Part shown: positions 23,536 through 34,172 of the stretch, piece after piece
Layout of the letters: the number at the start of each line of letters is the position of its first letter
How positions within the stretch are numbered: the first letter of the stretch is position 1
From: Ochotona curzoniae
Lineage: Eukaryota > Chordata > Mammalia > Lagomorpha > Ochotonidae
Reading direction: 5' to 3'
Assembly: GCF_017591425.1 (NCBI RefSeq)
Contig: NW_024466459.1
Coordinates: 6,634,001 to 6,698,000 of the forward strand
DNA length: 64,000 nt
Notes under the pieces: model-generated
What the model saw: only the letters and a program-made list of their open reading frames with translations
Told to the model about the DNA's origin: nothing
Database searches by the model: none
Position numbers and translations under genes: made by a program

Positions 23536-23849
23536 TGGGGAGGGCCTCAACTTGATGGCTCACTTGGCTCATCTTCTGCCTTCAAGCCCCGGCTTCCTAA
23601 TGGGTATCAGTCCATGTCCCAGCAGATCCATTTCCCATCCTGTTCTCTGCTGGTGGTCTGGGAAAGCAGTGGAGGGTGGCCCAAAGCCTTGGGACCCTGC
23701 ACCCATGTGGAAGATCTGGAAGAAGCTCCTGGGTTCAGATCAGCTCAACTCTGGCCATTGCAGCCACTAGGGGAGCGAACTAGTGAATGGAGAATCATTC
23801 TCTCTTTCTCTCTGTACATTTGTCTTGCCAATAAAAATTAATATTCTAA
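23536..23849 (+). mobile_element. C-SINE, pika-type subtype
   Basis: 'GAAAGCAGTGGAGGGTGGCC' near 23661 then 'CAAAGCCTTGGGACCCTGCA' and terminal 'TTGCCAATAAAAATTAATAT'. Complete apart from a reduced segment after 'AGAAGCTCCTGG'. Confidence 0.85.
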
Positions 23850-23971
23850 AGTGTTAGATTAAATCATTCATTCAAGGCCATAGGTGAAAATCTAAATTGG
23901 TCAAACATCGAAGCCAGTGAATCCTCAAGGGAAGCACTGTGAGAACTTCACCCTCATAACACAGCTTCTGC

Positions 23972-24245
23972 AACATCAGGACCAGTGTTGTGTGGCACAA
24001 TGAACTCACCTGCTGCTGTCAGAGTGTCAGTTCAAACCCCGGGGACCCAGCTCCCTGCCAGTGCCAGACCTGGAAAAGCAGCAGCAGATCCTCCCTCCGT
24101 CACCCCCTGGGAGACGTGAAGGAAATCCGAGACTCCTGATTTCAGCTTGACCCTGACGTGGCAGTCACAACCATTTCAGGTGTGAACTAGTAAATGAAAG
24201 ATCTCTACCATTTCGCCTTTCATGTAAATACATAAATTTTTTAAA
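23972..24245 (+). mobile_element. Old C-SINE
   Basis: Diverged copy in the same orientation as the preceding one, about 120 bases downstream. Recognisable by 'GTTCAAACCCCGGGGACCCA' (head/B-box area), 'CAGCTTGACCCTGACGTGGC' and a tail near 'CATGTAAATACATAAATTTT'. Confidence 0.6.
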
Positions 24246-24289
24246 AAGAAACTTTCGCATCCCATTCCCTTTTCTAAAAGAATAATCTC

Positions 24290-24425
24290 TCTATTTATCA
24301 AAATAATTGCAAAATATGGTACTTTTACACAACGGAATGTTATTTTTAGTTTCACCTTGAAGAACTACTTGTTTGACTCAATGATGAGAATGGAACTCAG
24401 AAAGCCCTGGTGAGAGCTAATCGCT
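24290..24425 (+). repeat. L1 3'-end remnant
   Basis: 'AAATATGGTACTTTTACACA' near 24311 followed by 'ACGGAATGTTATT' and 'GAGAATGGAACTCAGAAAG' follows a common mammalian L1 3' region pattern in plus orientation. Confidence 0.5.
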
Positions 24426-25547
24426 CCGGGTTGGTCAAACCCTACACATGTGTATGCGGGTTGACACAAAAAGGAACTGACCAAGAGGTTCACGAGTTGC
24501 AGTCTGGGATCCTCCAAAACATCACAATGGGGACAAAAATGGTGCCCGCATACAGTGCCATCAAGTGAATAAATGATACAGATTAGCACCATTTTTTCAG
24601 GCTCATGGTACAGATGCCCCATGGTACATTTACACCACTCCACCATAGATAGACTTGACAAAATCTATCCCAGATCAAATCCCAGGAGCCATTAGGGAGA
24701 CTGTGAACACGTTTCCAGGAAACAGGTTCTCGTAGATCCTTTTTGCAAACACAGAGGCATCCTGGCAGCATTTGGCCAAAAACTCACAGCAGGGAGAAGG
24801 GGAAAGAGGTGTGGCCAGGATCCACAAAACGTGGTCTGGTATGAGAACCCCTGCAGTGGGTCAGATTCAATTGCTAAGTTTCAGGAAACCCAAAACTATT
24901 TCCCCTGGAAATTACAGTGAGATTTGAAACTGAGGGACTGAAGTGCAGAAGCACGGTGTGTAGATATGCAGCTAATTATTTCATACAGAAAGGCGATGGA
25001 AGATCGTAGGACATTTCCATAAAGCCTAGATCCTGGGGAAATCAATCCTAAAACCCTGGTGGAAAAGATTTAGGATCTCATCCTTACAGTGCAGACATAA
25101 AATCTACTAATATTTTCTCGGTGGTTCTCAGGTCAGGCAGGCATTGTCAGTCTCAGCTGACGTCAATCTAGGTTTGTTTAACACATTTGTTCTTGGGTCA
25201 AAATTTCCCTGGGAGCAAAAAGATGGCTGTCCTTTGGGCCAGTCTAAGTGTTTCTATCCGAGCCTTTGCTGTTCTATCGGTATAGCTTATTTTCGTCGAG
25301 AAATTCTTTCAGAAAGAGGTGACAGAAATCACTGAAATAAATTATTATTAGGAACCACGCCACCCAGTTAGCCAACATCTTGGGTCTGGGCACCTGCTAG
25401 GTACAATTATCCCTGCTCTCCCTTCTTCGGGGATAGTAACAGGGAGGTTAGAAATCCAAAATAAGCAAAGGAACATTTATCAGCTTCACCTTAGAGTATC
25501 CAAGGCCAGTCTTGTCCCTCTAAAAATAGCCAAACACAATAATTATT
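24426..25547. other. Unrecognised single-copy DNA
   Basis: A 98-codon antisense frame at 24365-24661 is cysteine- and histidine-rich by eye but has no regular spacing of a zinc finger, so it is not called a gene. Confidence 0.45.
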
Positions 25548-25872
25548 TTTGAAGCATGCTTTGGGATGCAACAGTTAAACTGCTACTTGGCATCTCTATA
25601 TATCATTATCCCAGTGCCAGAGTTTGTGTTTCAGTCCTGTTTCCAATCCAGCTGCCTGGCCATCCACACCAAAAGAAGTTGCAGGTGACGACAGCTCCAG
25701 CCACTTGTATGGGAGAGCCAGCTCCAGGCTCCCGGCTCCGTCTAGCCCACCCAAGCAACACTGGCTATTTGGGGAGTAAAGTAATATATTGGAGATGGAT
25801 CAATCGATCGATTGATCTCTCTCTCCCCCTTTCTCTCTCTTTCTCTTCCTCTCCCCTTCAAACATATGAAAG
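25548..25872 (+). mobile_element. Old C-SINE, ancestral subtype
   Basis: 'TGCAACAGTTAAACTGCTAC' head near 25567, 'GTTTCAGTCCTGTTTCCAAT' B-box area, 'TCCAGGCTCCCGGCTCCGTC' body, then a pyrimidine-rich end at 25816-25860. A short palindromic 'CAATCGATCGATTGAT' at 25801-25816 sits just before the pyrimidine tract. Confidence 0.72.
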
Positions 25873-26384
25873 TGCATAGATTACAATTTCTGCAATAATT
25901 GTTTTTGCTGGTTTTCCCAAATCAGGCTGATTTTTGGCATGGTTTTTGGTATTACTGATGGAACTTACAGATGGAAACCAAATCCCCACCCTTGCTTCAT
26001 TAAGTTCAGGAATCCTTTTCATCTTGTTAGTGACAGTGACCGCGTGCCTGATTTATGAATGTTCATTTTGTGAAGTTCCTCATTGAGCACACATCAGGGA
26101 AGATGGGAATTGTAAGGGACTTTCATACATTTTCTTCCAGATATCCTTATCAACATGTGGGCAAGGCTAAATCTAGAGCAGCTGATAGAAGTTGATGACA
26201 GCTTCATAAACACCTACCCAGCATAACGTGTTCCAAAATGCCAATGAGCATTCTACATGACATGGACTGATGATACAGTCAATATATGTGGTCGGATAAA
26301 AAAGAGTAATCAATAATTGTTATATCACTATTAGCACCATGGCTAGAGGACAAGATGGAAAATTTTCTCTGCAAAGAATATTGG
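25873..26384. other. Unrecognised single-copy DNA
   Basis: No supported feature. Confidence 0.5.
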
Positions 26385-26696
26385 ATATTTGGAAGAGGTG
26401 CAGGTGTTTGGCCCAAACCTGAGACACCTTCACCTCAACTCAGAGTGTGTGGGTTGGATTCTGACTTCCTGATAACATGTAGCCTAAGAGGCAGCAGGTG
26501 GTGGCTTAAGTTCCTGAGAACCTGGGAACTAGCCACCTGCAAGGGACACCTGAATGAATTTTCCACCCCTGGCTCGCTCCTGGCTTGCTCCAGCCTTTGT
26601 GGGCACTTGAGGAGTGAACCAATGGGTGAAAGATTTCTGTCTATTTCCCTCTGTTTCTCGTTATTCCTCTGTAGTTAAAAATAAATGAATATTTTA
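26385..26696 (+). mobile_element. Old C-SINE, ancestral subtype
   Basis: 'GGCAGCAGGTGGTGGCTTAA' near 26490, 'GTGGGCACTTGAGGAGTGAA' near 26599 and 'AAAAATAAATGAATATTTTA' tail. This is the subtype with the 'CAGCAGGTG' block. Confidence 0.75.
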
Positions 26697-28323
26697 GTCC
26701 TTGTGGGCTATCCAGTCATGGCCACAAACATTCAACTCTACATTGTCATGCAAACGCAGCCACAGACAGTACAGAACAAATGAGCATGGCTGTGTTCCAA
26801 TGCAACTTTATTTCTGGAGACTGAAATTTGAAATCCGTGTAATTCATAGAGTATTCTTTTCCTTCCCTCACTTCCCCAACCATTTAAAAAATGTAAAACA
26901 TACCCTGTTTAGCTGGAAGCTGTACAAAAGTGGGCTGAGGGCCTGACTCAGCTCAGGAGTCTCAGCTTGCCATTCAAGGGGCAGTCTGAAAAGAGGTTGA
27001 TCATGCCATAGGATGACCCAGTCGGTATCAGATGGCTCAGCTCACCACAACTGAGCTGGGACATTTTCTGTATCAAAGTATCTCCCTTGTCATCTTGTGG
27101 TGTCAGTTCAACTTTAACTCCACTCACAACTCTTGTAACATTCCAGCTGGAAGCACCACCTGTAAGTGGCGGCTCCTTCATGATGCCTGGCGCATGTGTA
27201 CCGCAGGGTGCACCTGACACAGAGAAGGAAATCCTTGCTACTTTTCAAGATTTTTCCCAATTCCTGCCTGCTGCAAAGAACATCTGACTTCCAGCATAAT
27301 GGAAATCCCAGCTCTGTCTGCCAGTAATTTCATGTACATCATGTTAACATCAGGTTCATATTAAACATTTACATTAAGGGTTGGACGGGGAAGATGAAAT
27401 TGTTTGCATACGTTGCGGCCACAGAGGGAACAGCCCCTTTGCTCTGCAGTCTCCCTGGGTGCCAGCAGAATAATAGGCAGACAATCACCCACCAGAAAGG
27501 TGGGTGAGGACCAAATGCATGGTCCTCATTGGTGCTGGGCAGCCCCAACCCACCCTGCCCCATCCTTAACAATTATCTGTCAGGCTAGGAACTATATTCT
27601 CGCTCTGCTGTTGAAAGAAGATTAATCTACAGCACCAAAAATAACAACTCCCTGCATCTCAACACTCGGTGCAGCCCTGCTATCTTCCCATCCACAAAAT
27701 CATGCGTTTGTTATTGTGATTCCAATCAGTCATGGCAAGGCTGTGTGCTGTGGGCTTCAGAACTGCATTTGATCACACTGCTTCAAGAATCTGCGAGAGA
27801 TTGGGCTGGGAGCCAGGAACGGGGCGGAGGGGGAGGGTGGGAAGGACAGAACGTGGTTTTAGGTCCAGTCTCCACCCTTGTCCTACTTCTCTCTGAAATT
27901 CAGCTCCAGACAGAGAGGCTGCTATAAGAGGAAATCAGGTTTGTAGATCCCACTGCGCCAGCTCTCCTTGTCGCGGGTCCAAGGGGCTGCCCCAAGACAG
28001 CCCAATAAGCCAACGGTCTGCAGCACAAATGTCTTCGTCAGAGGGAGAAAACAAGCCTCAGGGACGCCAAGCAGAGTGGCTGGAGGAGAGTGCTGCTGTT
28101 TGAGGGAGTGATCCACTGAGTTGTGTCTGAGTGTTGGATGTTCAGCATTCGGCGCTCTTGCCTCCAATTTAAATCATGTTTAAAGAAGTGCCGTAAAAGG
28201 TGCTGAAATGTGCCGTACTCTGCTCTCTCTCTTCAAAAACACTGTCTGCTTGTGTGCTGTGGTGAGACTTTGCATTTTGGCTAGACACCCTGTGTGGAGC
28301 TGTGCTGCAGCTCCAGCTCATTG
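26697..28323. other. Unrecognised single-copy DNA
   Basis: Small frames on both strands, none with a recognisable domain. GC content is slightly raised near 27.7-28.1 kb. Confidence 0.45.
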
Positions 28324-28370
28324 GGGTTTTTTTTGTTTTTGTTTTTGTTTTGTTTTGTTGTTTTTAAGTT
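28324..28370 (+). repeat. T-rich (GTTTT)n-like low-complexity tract
   Basis: G residues at roughly five-base intervals in a T background. Confidence 0.85.
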
Positions 28371-28956
28371 TGTACAATCAACCATAGGCAGCAACTTCAT
28401 CACAACACAAACCTCCCCCGCCTCTACCGCCTGCTAACTCCTCCTAAGAGCTGAAGGCAGGTGCTTTTGTGCTGGGAGGCCTTGCCTCCTGGAATCCTTT
28501 GCAGAAACCCTGGAGAGCAAGATGTTGATCATGGTTTATCATCACCAATGATGAGCAAGGTTAACGTTGCTTTCATATGTGAGAATATTGTTCGGATCCA
28601 GTGGCCTCAAGGATACCCATGAGCTCCTCAACTCCCAGTGACCTGGAGTTAACAGCCCCTCCTCCATAAAGGGGATGACAGGGGACCCTTGATGACAGGA
28701 GCTTTGAGAAACAAGTCCATCACAAGAAGACAAATCCTGGGTGATTTCACCGATAGCCTGGGATGGGCCAATCAACATCTTCCTGTGCAATACCATTCCA
28801 CCTTCAACCTAGACTGGGAGGCTCACTGAAGCGAAGGTCTCTTAGTCAGTAAAAGGGAGAAATAGGATTGGTAAGACCAGTAGTCTGGTTGGTTGTATTG
28901 ATGAGAGGGGCAGAAGCAGTGTTTTGAGGGGTGGACAGAATTTCAGGGTTTTTAAA
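28371..28956. other. Unrecognised single-copy DNA
   Basis: No supported feature. Confidence 0.5.
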
Positions 28957-29107
28957 TAAGGATTTATTTATTCTTATTAGAAAGATTAGATTTCGAGGTA
29001 GGAGAAAGATCTTCTGTCCGCTGGTTCATTCCCCACGTGGCTGCAATGCCCGTTGCTGAGCCAATCCAAAGCCAGCAGCTAGGAACTTCCTCAGGGTCTC
29101 CCACATG
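28957..29107 (-). mobile_element. C-SINE, antisense, 3' part (split by LTR)
   Basis: Tail complement and pyrimidine-stretch complement up to 'CTCAGGGTCTCCCACATG', where the element stops abruptly at the LTR. The rest resumes at 29763. Its own target duplication appears as ATTTCAG at 28940-28946 and again at 29932-29938. Confidence 0.88.
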
Positions 29108-29762
29108 TGCCGGAGTCCAGCCGAGTTCGGAACTTGAGAAGGGTGTGTGGATTAGGTGTAGAGAAAATAAATGGACCACTACAATTTCAGGATCAGAATG
29201 GACAACTGCAAGAAAGCTGTCCCCTTTTTTTATACAGAAACCCTGACAAGCTCTGGCACAGACTTTTGACATCATGGTCAAGTGGGTGTATCCAAGAATA
29301 ATTCTGCCCTTTGTTTCACCTAAAAACTCAGTAGAAATTCTTACTACAATTCTTATTCTACAACTCAAGCTTGTATCACAAAGCAAAGGAGAACCTAATG
29401 ATCAAGGCAAGAATGAAACCCTAAGCACAGATCCCTTGGTTAGCATAAAGTTGACGGGGACAGCCAAGATAGCATGAATAATAAAAGGACCTTCTGCAAG
29501 ACGTTATTATTGACATTAAGCTCCAAGCTCACATTGAGTAAAAAGCCAACTCCACAGTAGCAAACAATGCCTGAATGGATTAGGATTCTTGCACAGGGTG
29601 GTCCAGTGTCCATGCAAAGGAAGGTGGAGCTGCATTCAGGTGGTTGTAGAGACAACCTCTGGGTCCTGCCATACAGCGGGAAATTCCTTGCAGCCCTGCC
29701 TGCAATAGAACAGTACTCTTCACACCTTCATGTCCCCCACATCCACTGCACGGACCCCAGCA
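29108..29762. mobile_element. Solo LTR of an endogenous retrovirus, 655 bp
   Basis: The insert begins TGCCGGAG and ends CCCCAGCA, an imperfect inverted terminal pair with the TG...CA ends of retroviral LTRs. It is bracketed by CATG on both sides (29104-29107 and 29763-29766), and removing the insert plus one CATG restores a continuous C-SINE. A 4-bp duplication is typical of gammaretrovirus-like (ERV1) elements. AATAAA occurs at 29480-29485 and a TATACA word at 29231-29236. It encodes no protein and has no internal retroviral genes, so it is a solo LTR left by recombination. Family and orientation are not resolved; the AATAAA suggests plus. Confidence 0.75.
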
Positions 29763-29928
29763 CATGTGGTTACAATGTCCAAAAGCTTTGGGCCATCCTT
29801 GACTGATTTCTCAGGTCACAGGCAGGGAGCTGGATGGGAAGCGGGGCCGGTGGGACCAGAAAGAACTATATGGGATCCAGGCCCTTGCAAAGAGAGGGTT
29901 TAGCCACTGAGCCATTGTGCCAGGCCCC
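29763..29928 (-). mobile_element. C-SINE, antisense, 5' part (split by LTR)
   Basis: Continuation of the SINE at 28957: 'CAAAAGCTTTGGGCCATCCT' near 29779, 'GGAGCTGGATGGGAAGCGGG' and head complement 'CCATTGTGCCAGGCCCC'. The pika-type body shows that the host SINE is lagomorph-specific, so the LTR is younger than that SINE. Confidence 0.88.
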
Positions 29929-30519
29929 ATGATTTCAGTTTTACAAGATGAAAAGAACTCTAGGGACAAATGGTGCTGATGGCTGCCCAACAATTTGAAT
30001 AGACGTCATACCTCTGAATGCTACATTTAGACATGTTGAAGATGATACATCTGAAAATGGTGCATTTTAGTTCAGTTTTTTTTAAGGGGTTATGCAGGTT
30101 CTTAAGCAGCTAAACAAATACCAGTTAAAATTCCAAGGGCTTTCCCAGGTTAGCGTAAATTAGCATCTGCTAGTGAAATAGGCTTTTGGAAATGTTAATC
30201 TCGGTTCCCTCAAGTTCTAACATTTTTTGGCAGGAATATTCCAAGTTTTCCTCAAAGTGCAATTCTTGTTGATTGAAACTTGCCCAGTTCCTGCAGCACT
30301 TACTGCTGCAGACTGCTGGAAGATGTCTCAGACTGAGTTGTAAAGTGAAGGTGGGTATGTTCGCTCCACTTCAGAGAGAACACAGCACAGTGGCTGTGGC
30401 TTCGGGGCAGGTAGGCAGACATGGGCAGGTAAAGACCATCAAGCCCATTGGAAATAAGATACTAGAATAGAACGATCATGCTGTTCATCTGTTTAGAAAT
30501 GTAAGCATTTCCAAATATT
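29929..30519. other. Unrecognised single-copy DNA
   Basis: No supported feature. Confidence 0.5.
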
Positions 30520-30600
30520 TTCACAGATTTCAATCACATGGCCCTCACATGAACCTGAGAATAATTGCCATCTTTGAGAGTCAGGAATGTGTCAACGAAC
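30520..30600 (-). repeat. Possible MIR fragment, antisense
   Basis: 'ATGGCCCTCACATGAACCTG' followed by 'AGAATAATTGCCATCTTTGA' follows the antisense MIR core. Heavily decayed. Confidence 0.35.
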
Positions 30601-30745
30601 ATCTCTCTACGCGGTAATACCCCATTTTCAGCCTAGACTAGAGGACTTGGTGAGCTGAAGGGGCCTTAGCCAGGAGGTGGGAGAAATAGATGATAAGGCA
30701 AGGTTGGTGGGCCGGTTGGTGGAGGCTTGGTTAAGAGATGGGGAA

Positions 30746-30765
30746 GGTGGTGGTGGTGGTGGTGG
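30746..30765 (+). repeat. (GGT)n microsatellite
   Basis: Near-perfect trinucleotide run of about six to seven units; gives polyproline in one antisense frame, which has no coding meaning. Confidence 0.92.
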
Positions 30766-30820
30766 ATCTGGAGGCTGTTTGAACTTTTTCATCTCAAAAG
30801 TCTGTGCTTTGTCTAAAAGC

Positions 30821-30842
30821 AAAAAAAAAAAAAAAAAAAAAA
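30821..30842 (+). repeat. A22 homopolymer
   Basis: Long A-run with no clear retrotransposon body immediately upstream, so its origin is not assigned. Confidence 0.95.
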
Positions 30843-31527
30843 GTTAAACAGAAAAGAGAGAAAAATGGTTTTAGCAGTACAAACAAGCTGAAATAGCTCC
30901 TCATCACTTCCTCCATTCTAGGGATTTGAGAAATAGTCTTTTGCTTGAATGAATGAATGAATGAGTAAATAAATACATAAAATTGCGATCAAAATCAAGT
31001 CCTCACATAAAAGCACTACTGGTATTAAACACTGACACCTTCCTGTTACTCCCATTGTGTCTGTATCGTAGCAGAACAGTACACATGTGTGAGCAGAAAC
31101 AGACATACCCCCATGCTCAGCTCCCGCTGTTCTCACCAGCTGACGGTTAACCGCCATGAGGATTAATTCTTTGGGAAAATTGCCAGGGACCATCACCTGC
31201 ACACAGACTTCTTTGGGCACCTCGTAATGAAGGTCTGAGAAAGCGTAAGTGTCCCTGCCTTCTTTCCTACCTGATAGCAGATGCCCACCTAAACCTGTCA
31301 TGCCTACCACGTGGTTGCACACAGATATCCCCAAACCACAGCTAAAAGGGAGAGCCCACAGCCTGCTCTTAATCCTTTCCAGGCAAAGGAGATACACTAT
31401 CCAAAGATCTTCAGGAAACACCAATCCCTTCCTTACCCTGTGTCCGGATGTGAAACTTTACTTACATGATCATCTTTCCTCTCATCCTGCTGTAATTTCA
31501 CCTCCTTGTAAAAACAGGTCAAGGGGG
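30843..31527. other. Unrecognised DNA with a short (GAAT)n tract
   Basis: A (GAAT)n run lies at about 30947-30963. A 168-codon antisense frame (30918-31424) crosses it and begins near a region with no recognised domain; I see no support for coding. Confidence 0.45.
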
Positions 31528-31748
31528 GCCATTTAATGCAGTAGTGAAGACCCCATCTGGGACACCCTGGGATTGAATCCCGGCTCTTGCTGCATTCTGC
31601 CAAGGTGTGTCCTTGGCAGCAGGAGAGAGCTCACCGGTTCACATGGGACTCACACACTAAGCGCCAGGCTGACTCCGCCCCAGGGCTGCAGGTTGCGAGT
31701 GGAAGATTCTTTCTGTCCCTCTGCTTTCAAATAAAACAATCAATTAAA
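31528..31748 (+). mobile_element. C-SINE, internally deleted
   Basis: 'GCCATTTAATGCAGTAGTGA' head, 'GGGATTGAATCCCGGCTCTT' B-box area and a terminal 'TTTCAAATAAAACAATCAAT'. About 100 bases shorter than a full copy, with the middle missing. Confidence 0.65.
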
Positions 31749-32879
31749 ATATGTTTTAAGTGATGTATCCCACTTCTGAAAAAACTCTTCGAATGTGAAA
31801 GTGAATTTCCTCACAAACAGGCTGAGTTGCGGTGGCAAATTTACAAAAAAAAAAGGTGCATTCTGAGAAAGGGGAAAACACAGTGACTCAGATATTTAAA
31901 GCATGACGAACACGTTTAAAACTCGCTGCGGCATCGAGGTATCTGTGATCTGAGAACGGCACAGATTCAGTTAACGAGTACAATCACAGACGTTTCTCCG
32001 GTGAGTGTATTTAGACAATTCTTTCTCTATGCTAGACCCATCTGCTTCTATCACACTCTGGTCTTGGCAAATGAAATCTAGCTCCATCCACATTGGTCGG
32101 ATGTCACTGGTCTGTAGGCATCCATGTCTTGCCAAGAAGGAGACCATATCAGGTGCATGCCATGACTGCACGGGTAGAGATAAGTTTGGCAGTTGTGTGA
32201 CTTGCTTAGGCAGTAGGTTACTAATCTCCTGATTGGAACCAGATCTGTATGAATTAGGAGATGAAATTGGAACAGTCACTGCAGTGTGCAGGATGTAAAG
32301 TGATTAAAATGAATAGAGTATTAACCTTCAACCACTGAATATTAATCAGCTTTTCCATAAGAAAGAAAACACAGAGCTTGCCACACTAAATATTTTTGGC
32401 GCTTATTGACCGGTTATGATTTCGCTTCTCCCTTAGCTCTGTGACTTCCAGTCAAGGGCCAGAACATGGGATGATAGTCGACTTAACGCAGACTAAGATT
32501 TGAAAAGCCCCAGGTAATGGGGAGAGTTGGAGCCTATGAAATGAAATGCCTTTATCAACACCAAGTCTGCCTTCCAGTCACTCCTGCAAGCAAGGGCCAA
32601 CTGTGCCCAAAGGGAATTCACAGAAAGACCACAGACCAGAAACCTTGATGACCACAGAATGAGCATGTAAAATGAATACATCTCCCATGGCCCTACAAAA
32701 GACTTGCACCTGGGAAATGATTGTGTGTGGACATTTGCATAAGACCTAAATGGGGGCGGGCAGGGAGAGTCGTGGAACAATGATATCTGAATAGACAAAA
32801 CTTGTCACAATCATTTTTTCTATGGAATAATACAACTTATTCTATTTTAAAATGCAGTCTTGTACTTATAGCAAAATTA
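31749..32879. other. Unrecognised single-copy DNA
   Basis: Overlapping frames near 32.0-32.3 kb on both strands have no domain. Confidence 0.45.
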
Positions 32880-33010
32880 TAATATAGCATATGTTTGTGT
32901 CAATTCCCAACTATATCTGTATCTGCATGTATATCTATATATGTTTTCATCCATAAATATGTTTATAGTATATATATATACACAAATAAAAACACATGAA
33001 TGGTATATGT
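32880..33010. repeat. AT-rich low-complexity tract with TATA-type dinucleotides
   Basis: Includes 'GTATATATATATACACAAAT' near 32968 and repeated TATATC words. Confidence 0.8.
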
Positions 33011-33263
33011 GTTATACCACCGCAGAAGGCAGCAGATTCTGACTTCTTCAAGATGTTTTGAAACAGCATATATTGTATATAAAAAAATTACGTATCTACA
33101 TCTAGAAATCTATTTATGTACAACTTCGGTGAGTGCATTTTAGGTAACTAGGTTTAATTGGTAGAGTCAATTAAACTCACTAGCAAGGGGGAAGAGAATA
33201 GAAAAGGATTTTGTAGATATATATTTTTATATATCTTAAAATATATTTTCAAATAATTTTGCA
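33011..33263. other. AT-rich unrecognised DNA
   Basis: Several further TATAT words; no gene. Confidence 0.5.
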
Positions 33264-33305
33264 AATTTGAGAGTACTTCAAAAGGTTCATGAAAAATGAA
33301 ATTTT

Positions 33306-33655
33306 AAAATAAATTTATTTGGAGGAGGGCATGGTGGCTGAATAGGCTAATTCTCCACCTGCAGCAACAGCATCCCATATGGTTGCTGGTTCTAGTCCCA
33401 GCCCTTCCACTTTCCATCCAGCTCCTTGCTGATGGCCTGGGAAAGCACTCAGGTCCTTGGGCCCCTGCACTCACGTGAGAAATATGGAGGAAGTTCCTGA
33501 CTCCTGGCTTCAGAATGGCCTAACTCTGATCATTGCAGCCACTTAGGAAGTTAAACAGGAAATGGAAGACATCTCTCTCTTCCTCTATCTCTTTCTCTAC
33601 CTATCTAAATCTGTCTTTCAAACAAAAGTAAGTACATCTTTTTAAAATAAATAAA
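33306..33655 (+). mobile_element. C-SINE, older, inside the mariner-like element
   Basis: Head 'GGAGGAGGGCATGGTGGCTG' and tail 'CTTTTTAAAATAAATAAAAA'. Flanks share an AAAATAAAT-type word (33307 side and 33645 side), a plausible but AT-rich target duplication. More diverged than the second insertion. Confidence 0.82.
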
Positions 33656-33790
33656 AATAAGTTTCTTTTAGAGAAAGTTTTTTTGAAACTCATGCATATA
33701 AGGATTCTTTAGAAACTTCATAAAAATGCATAGTATGAAGAACTTATGAGTGAATTTCAAAATCTTTTGCACCAACATAAGCTTATCTCT

Positions 33791-34127
33791 TTTTTTTTTT
33801 TTTAAAGATTTATTTTTATTATTTTTTCATTGGAAAGGCGGATATACAGAGAGGAGAGACAGAGAGGAAGATCTTCCGTCCGATGATTCACTCCCCAAGT
33901 GAGCGCAACGGGCCGATACTATGCCGATCCGAAGCCAGGAGCCTCTTCCGGGTCTCCCACGCGGGTGCAGGTTCCCAAAACGTTGGGCCGTCCTCCACTG
34001 CTTTCCCAGGCCACAGGCAGGGAGCTGGAAGGGAAGCGGGGCTGCCGGGATTAGAACCGGCGCCCATATGGGATCCCGGGCGTGCAAGGCGAGGACCTTT
34101 AACCACTTGCGCCACCGCGCCGGGCCC
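33791..34127 (-). mobile_element. Very young full-length C-SINE, antisense (copy A)
   Basis: Full-length element read on the minus strand with an intact Pol III A box (complement of CCACTTGCGCCA at 34103-34114) and B box (complement of GGGATTAGAACC at 34047-34058). It ends in a long A-tail, seen as T at 33791-33803. A 14-15 base target duplication ATAAGCTTATCTCT flanks it at 33777-33790 and 34128-34141. CpGs are largely preserved. It differs from copy B (44094-44425) at about eight positions by my count. Open frames on both strands are accidental. Confidence 0.96.
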
Positions 34128-34172
34128 ATAAGCTTATCTCTTAATTCCATCTCTTCATGAGTCTTTTTTAGC

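Larger units (their letters stand above)
33264..34172 (+). mobile_element. Mariner-like non-autonomous element, split by two C-SINEs
   Basis: The left end 'TACTTCAAAAGGTTCATGAA' (33273-33292) and the right end 'TCTTCATGAGTCTTTTTTAG' (about 34151-34170) are degenerate inverted copies of each other. Between them, after removing C-SINEs at 33306-33655 and 33791-34127, lies 'TTTGCACCAACATAAGCTTA'. This is the layout I recall for the MARNA family, a Tc1/mariner-type MITE of mammals. No transposase is present. Family name is from memory. Confidence 0.5.

Noticed and set aside
24365..24661. Cys/His-containing antisense frame as a zinc-finger exon
   Set aside because: Cys and His spacing does not match a zinc finger, and part of the region is an L1 3' remnant.
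29108..29762. Independent single-copy gene or exon inside a SINE
   Set aside because: TG...CA ends and the 4-bp duplication make an LTR insertion a far better explanation.
30918..31424. 168-codon antisense frame
   Set aside because: No recognised domain, and it ends in a simple repeat; consistent with chance in a 64-kb window.
33791..34127. Functional tRNA gene at the SINE heads
   Set aside because: A and B boxes are SINE promoter parts; there is no cloverleaf with an anticodon stem.
33883..34131. Matching protein-like frames at 33.9 and 44.2 kb that look like a conserved gene family
   Set aside because: The near-identical translations come from two copies of one C-SINE subfamily.
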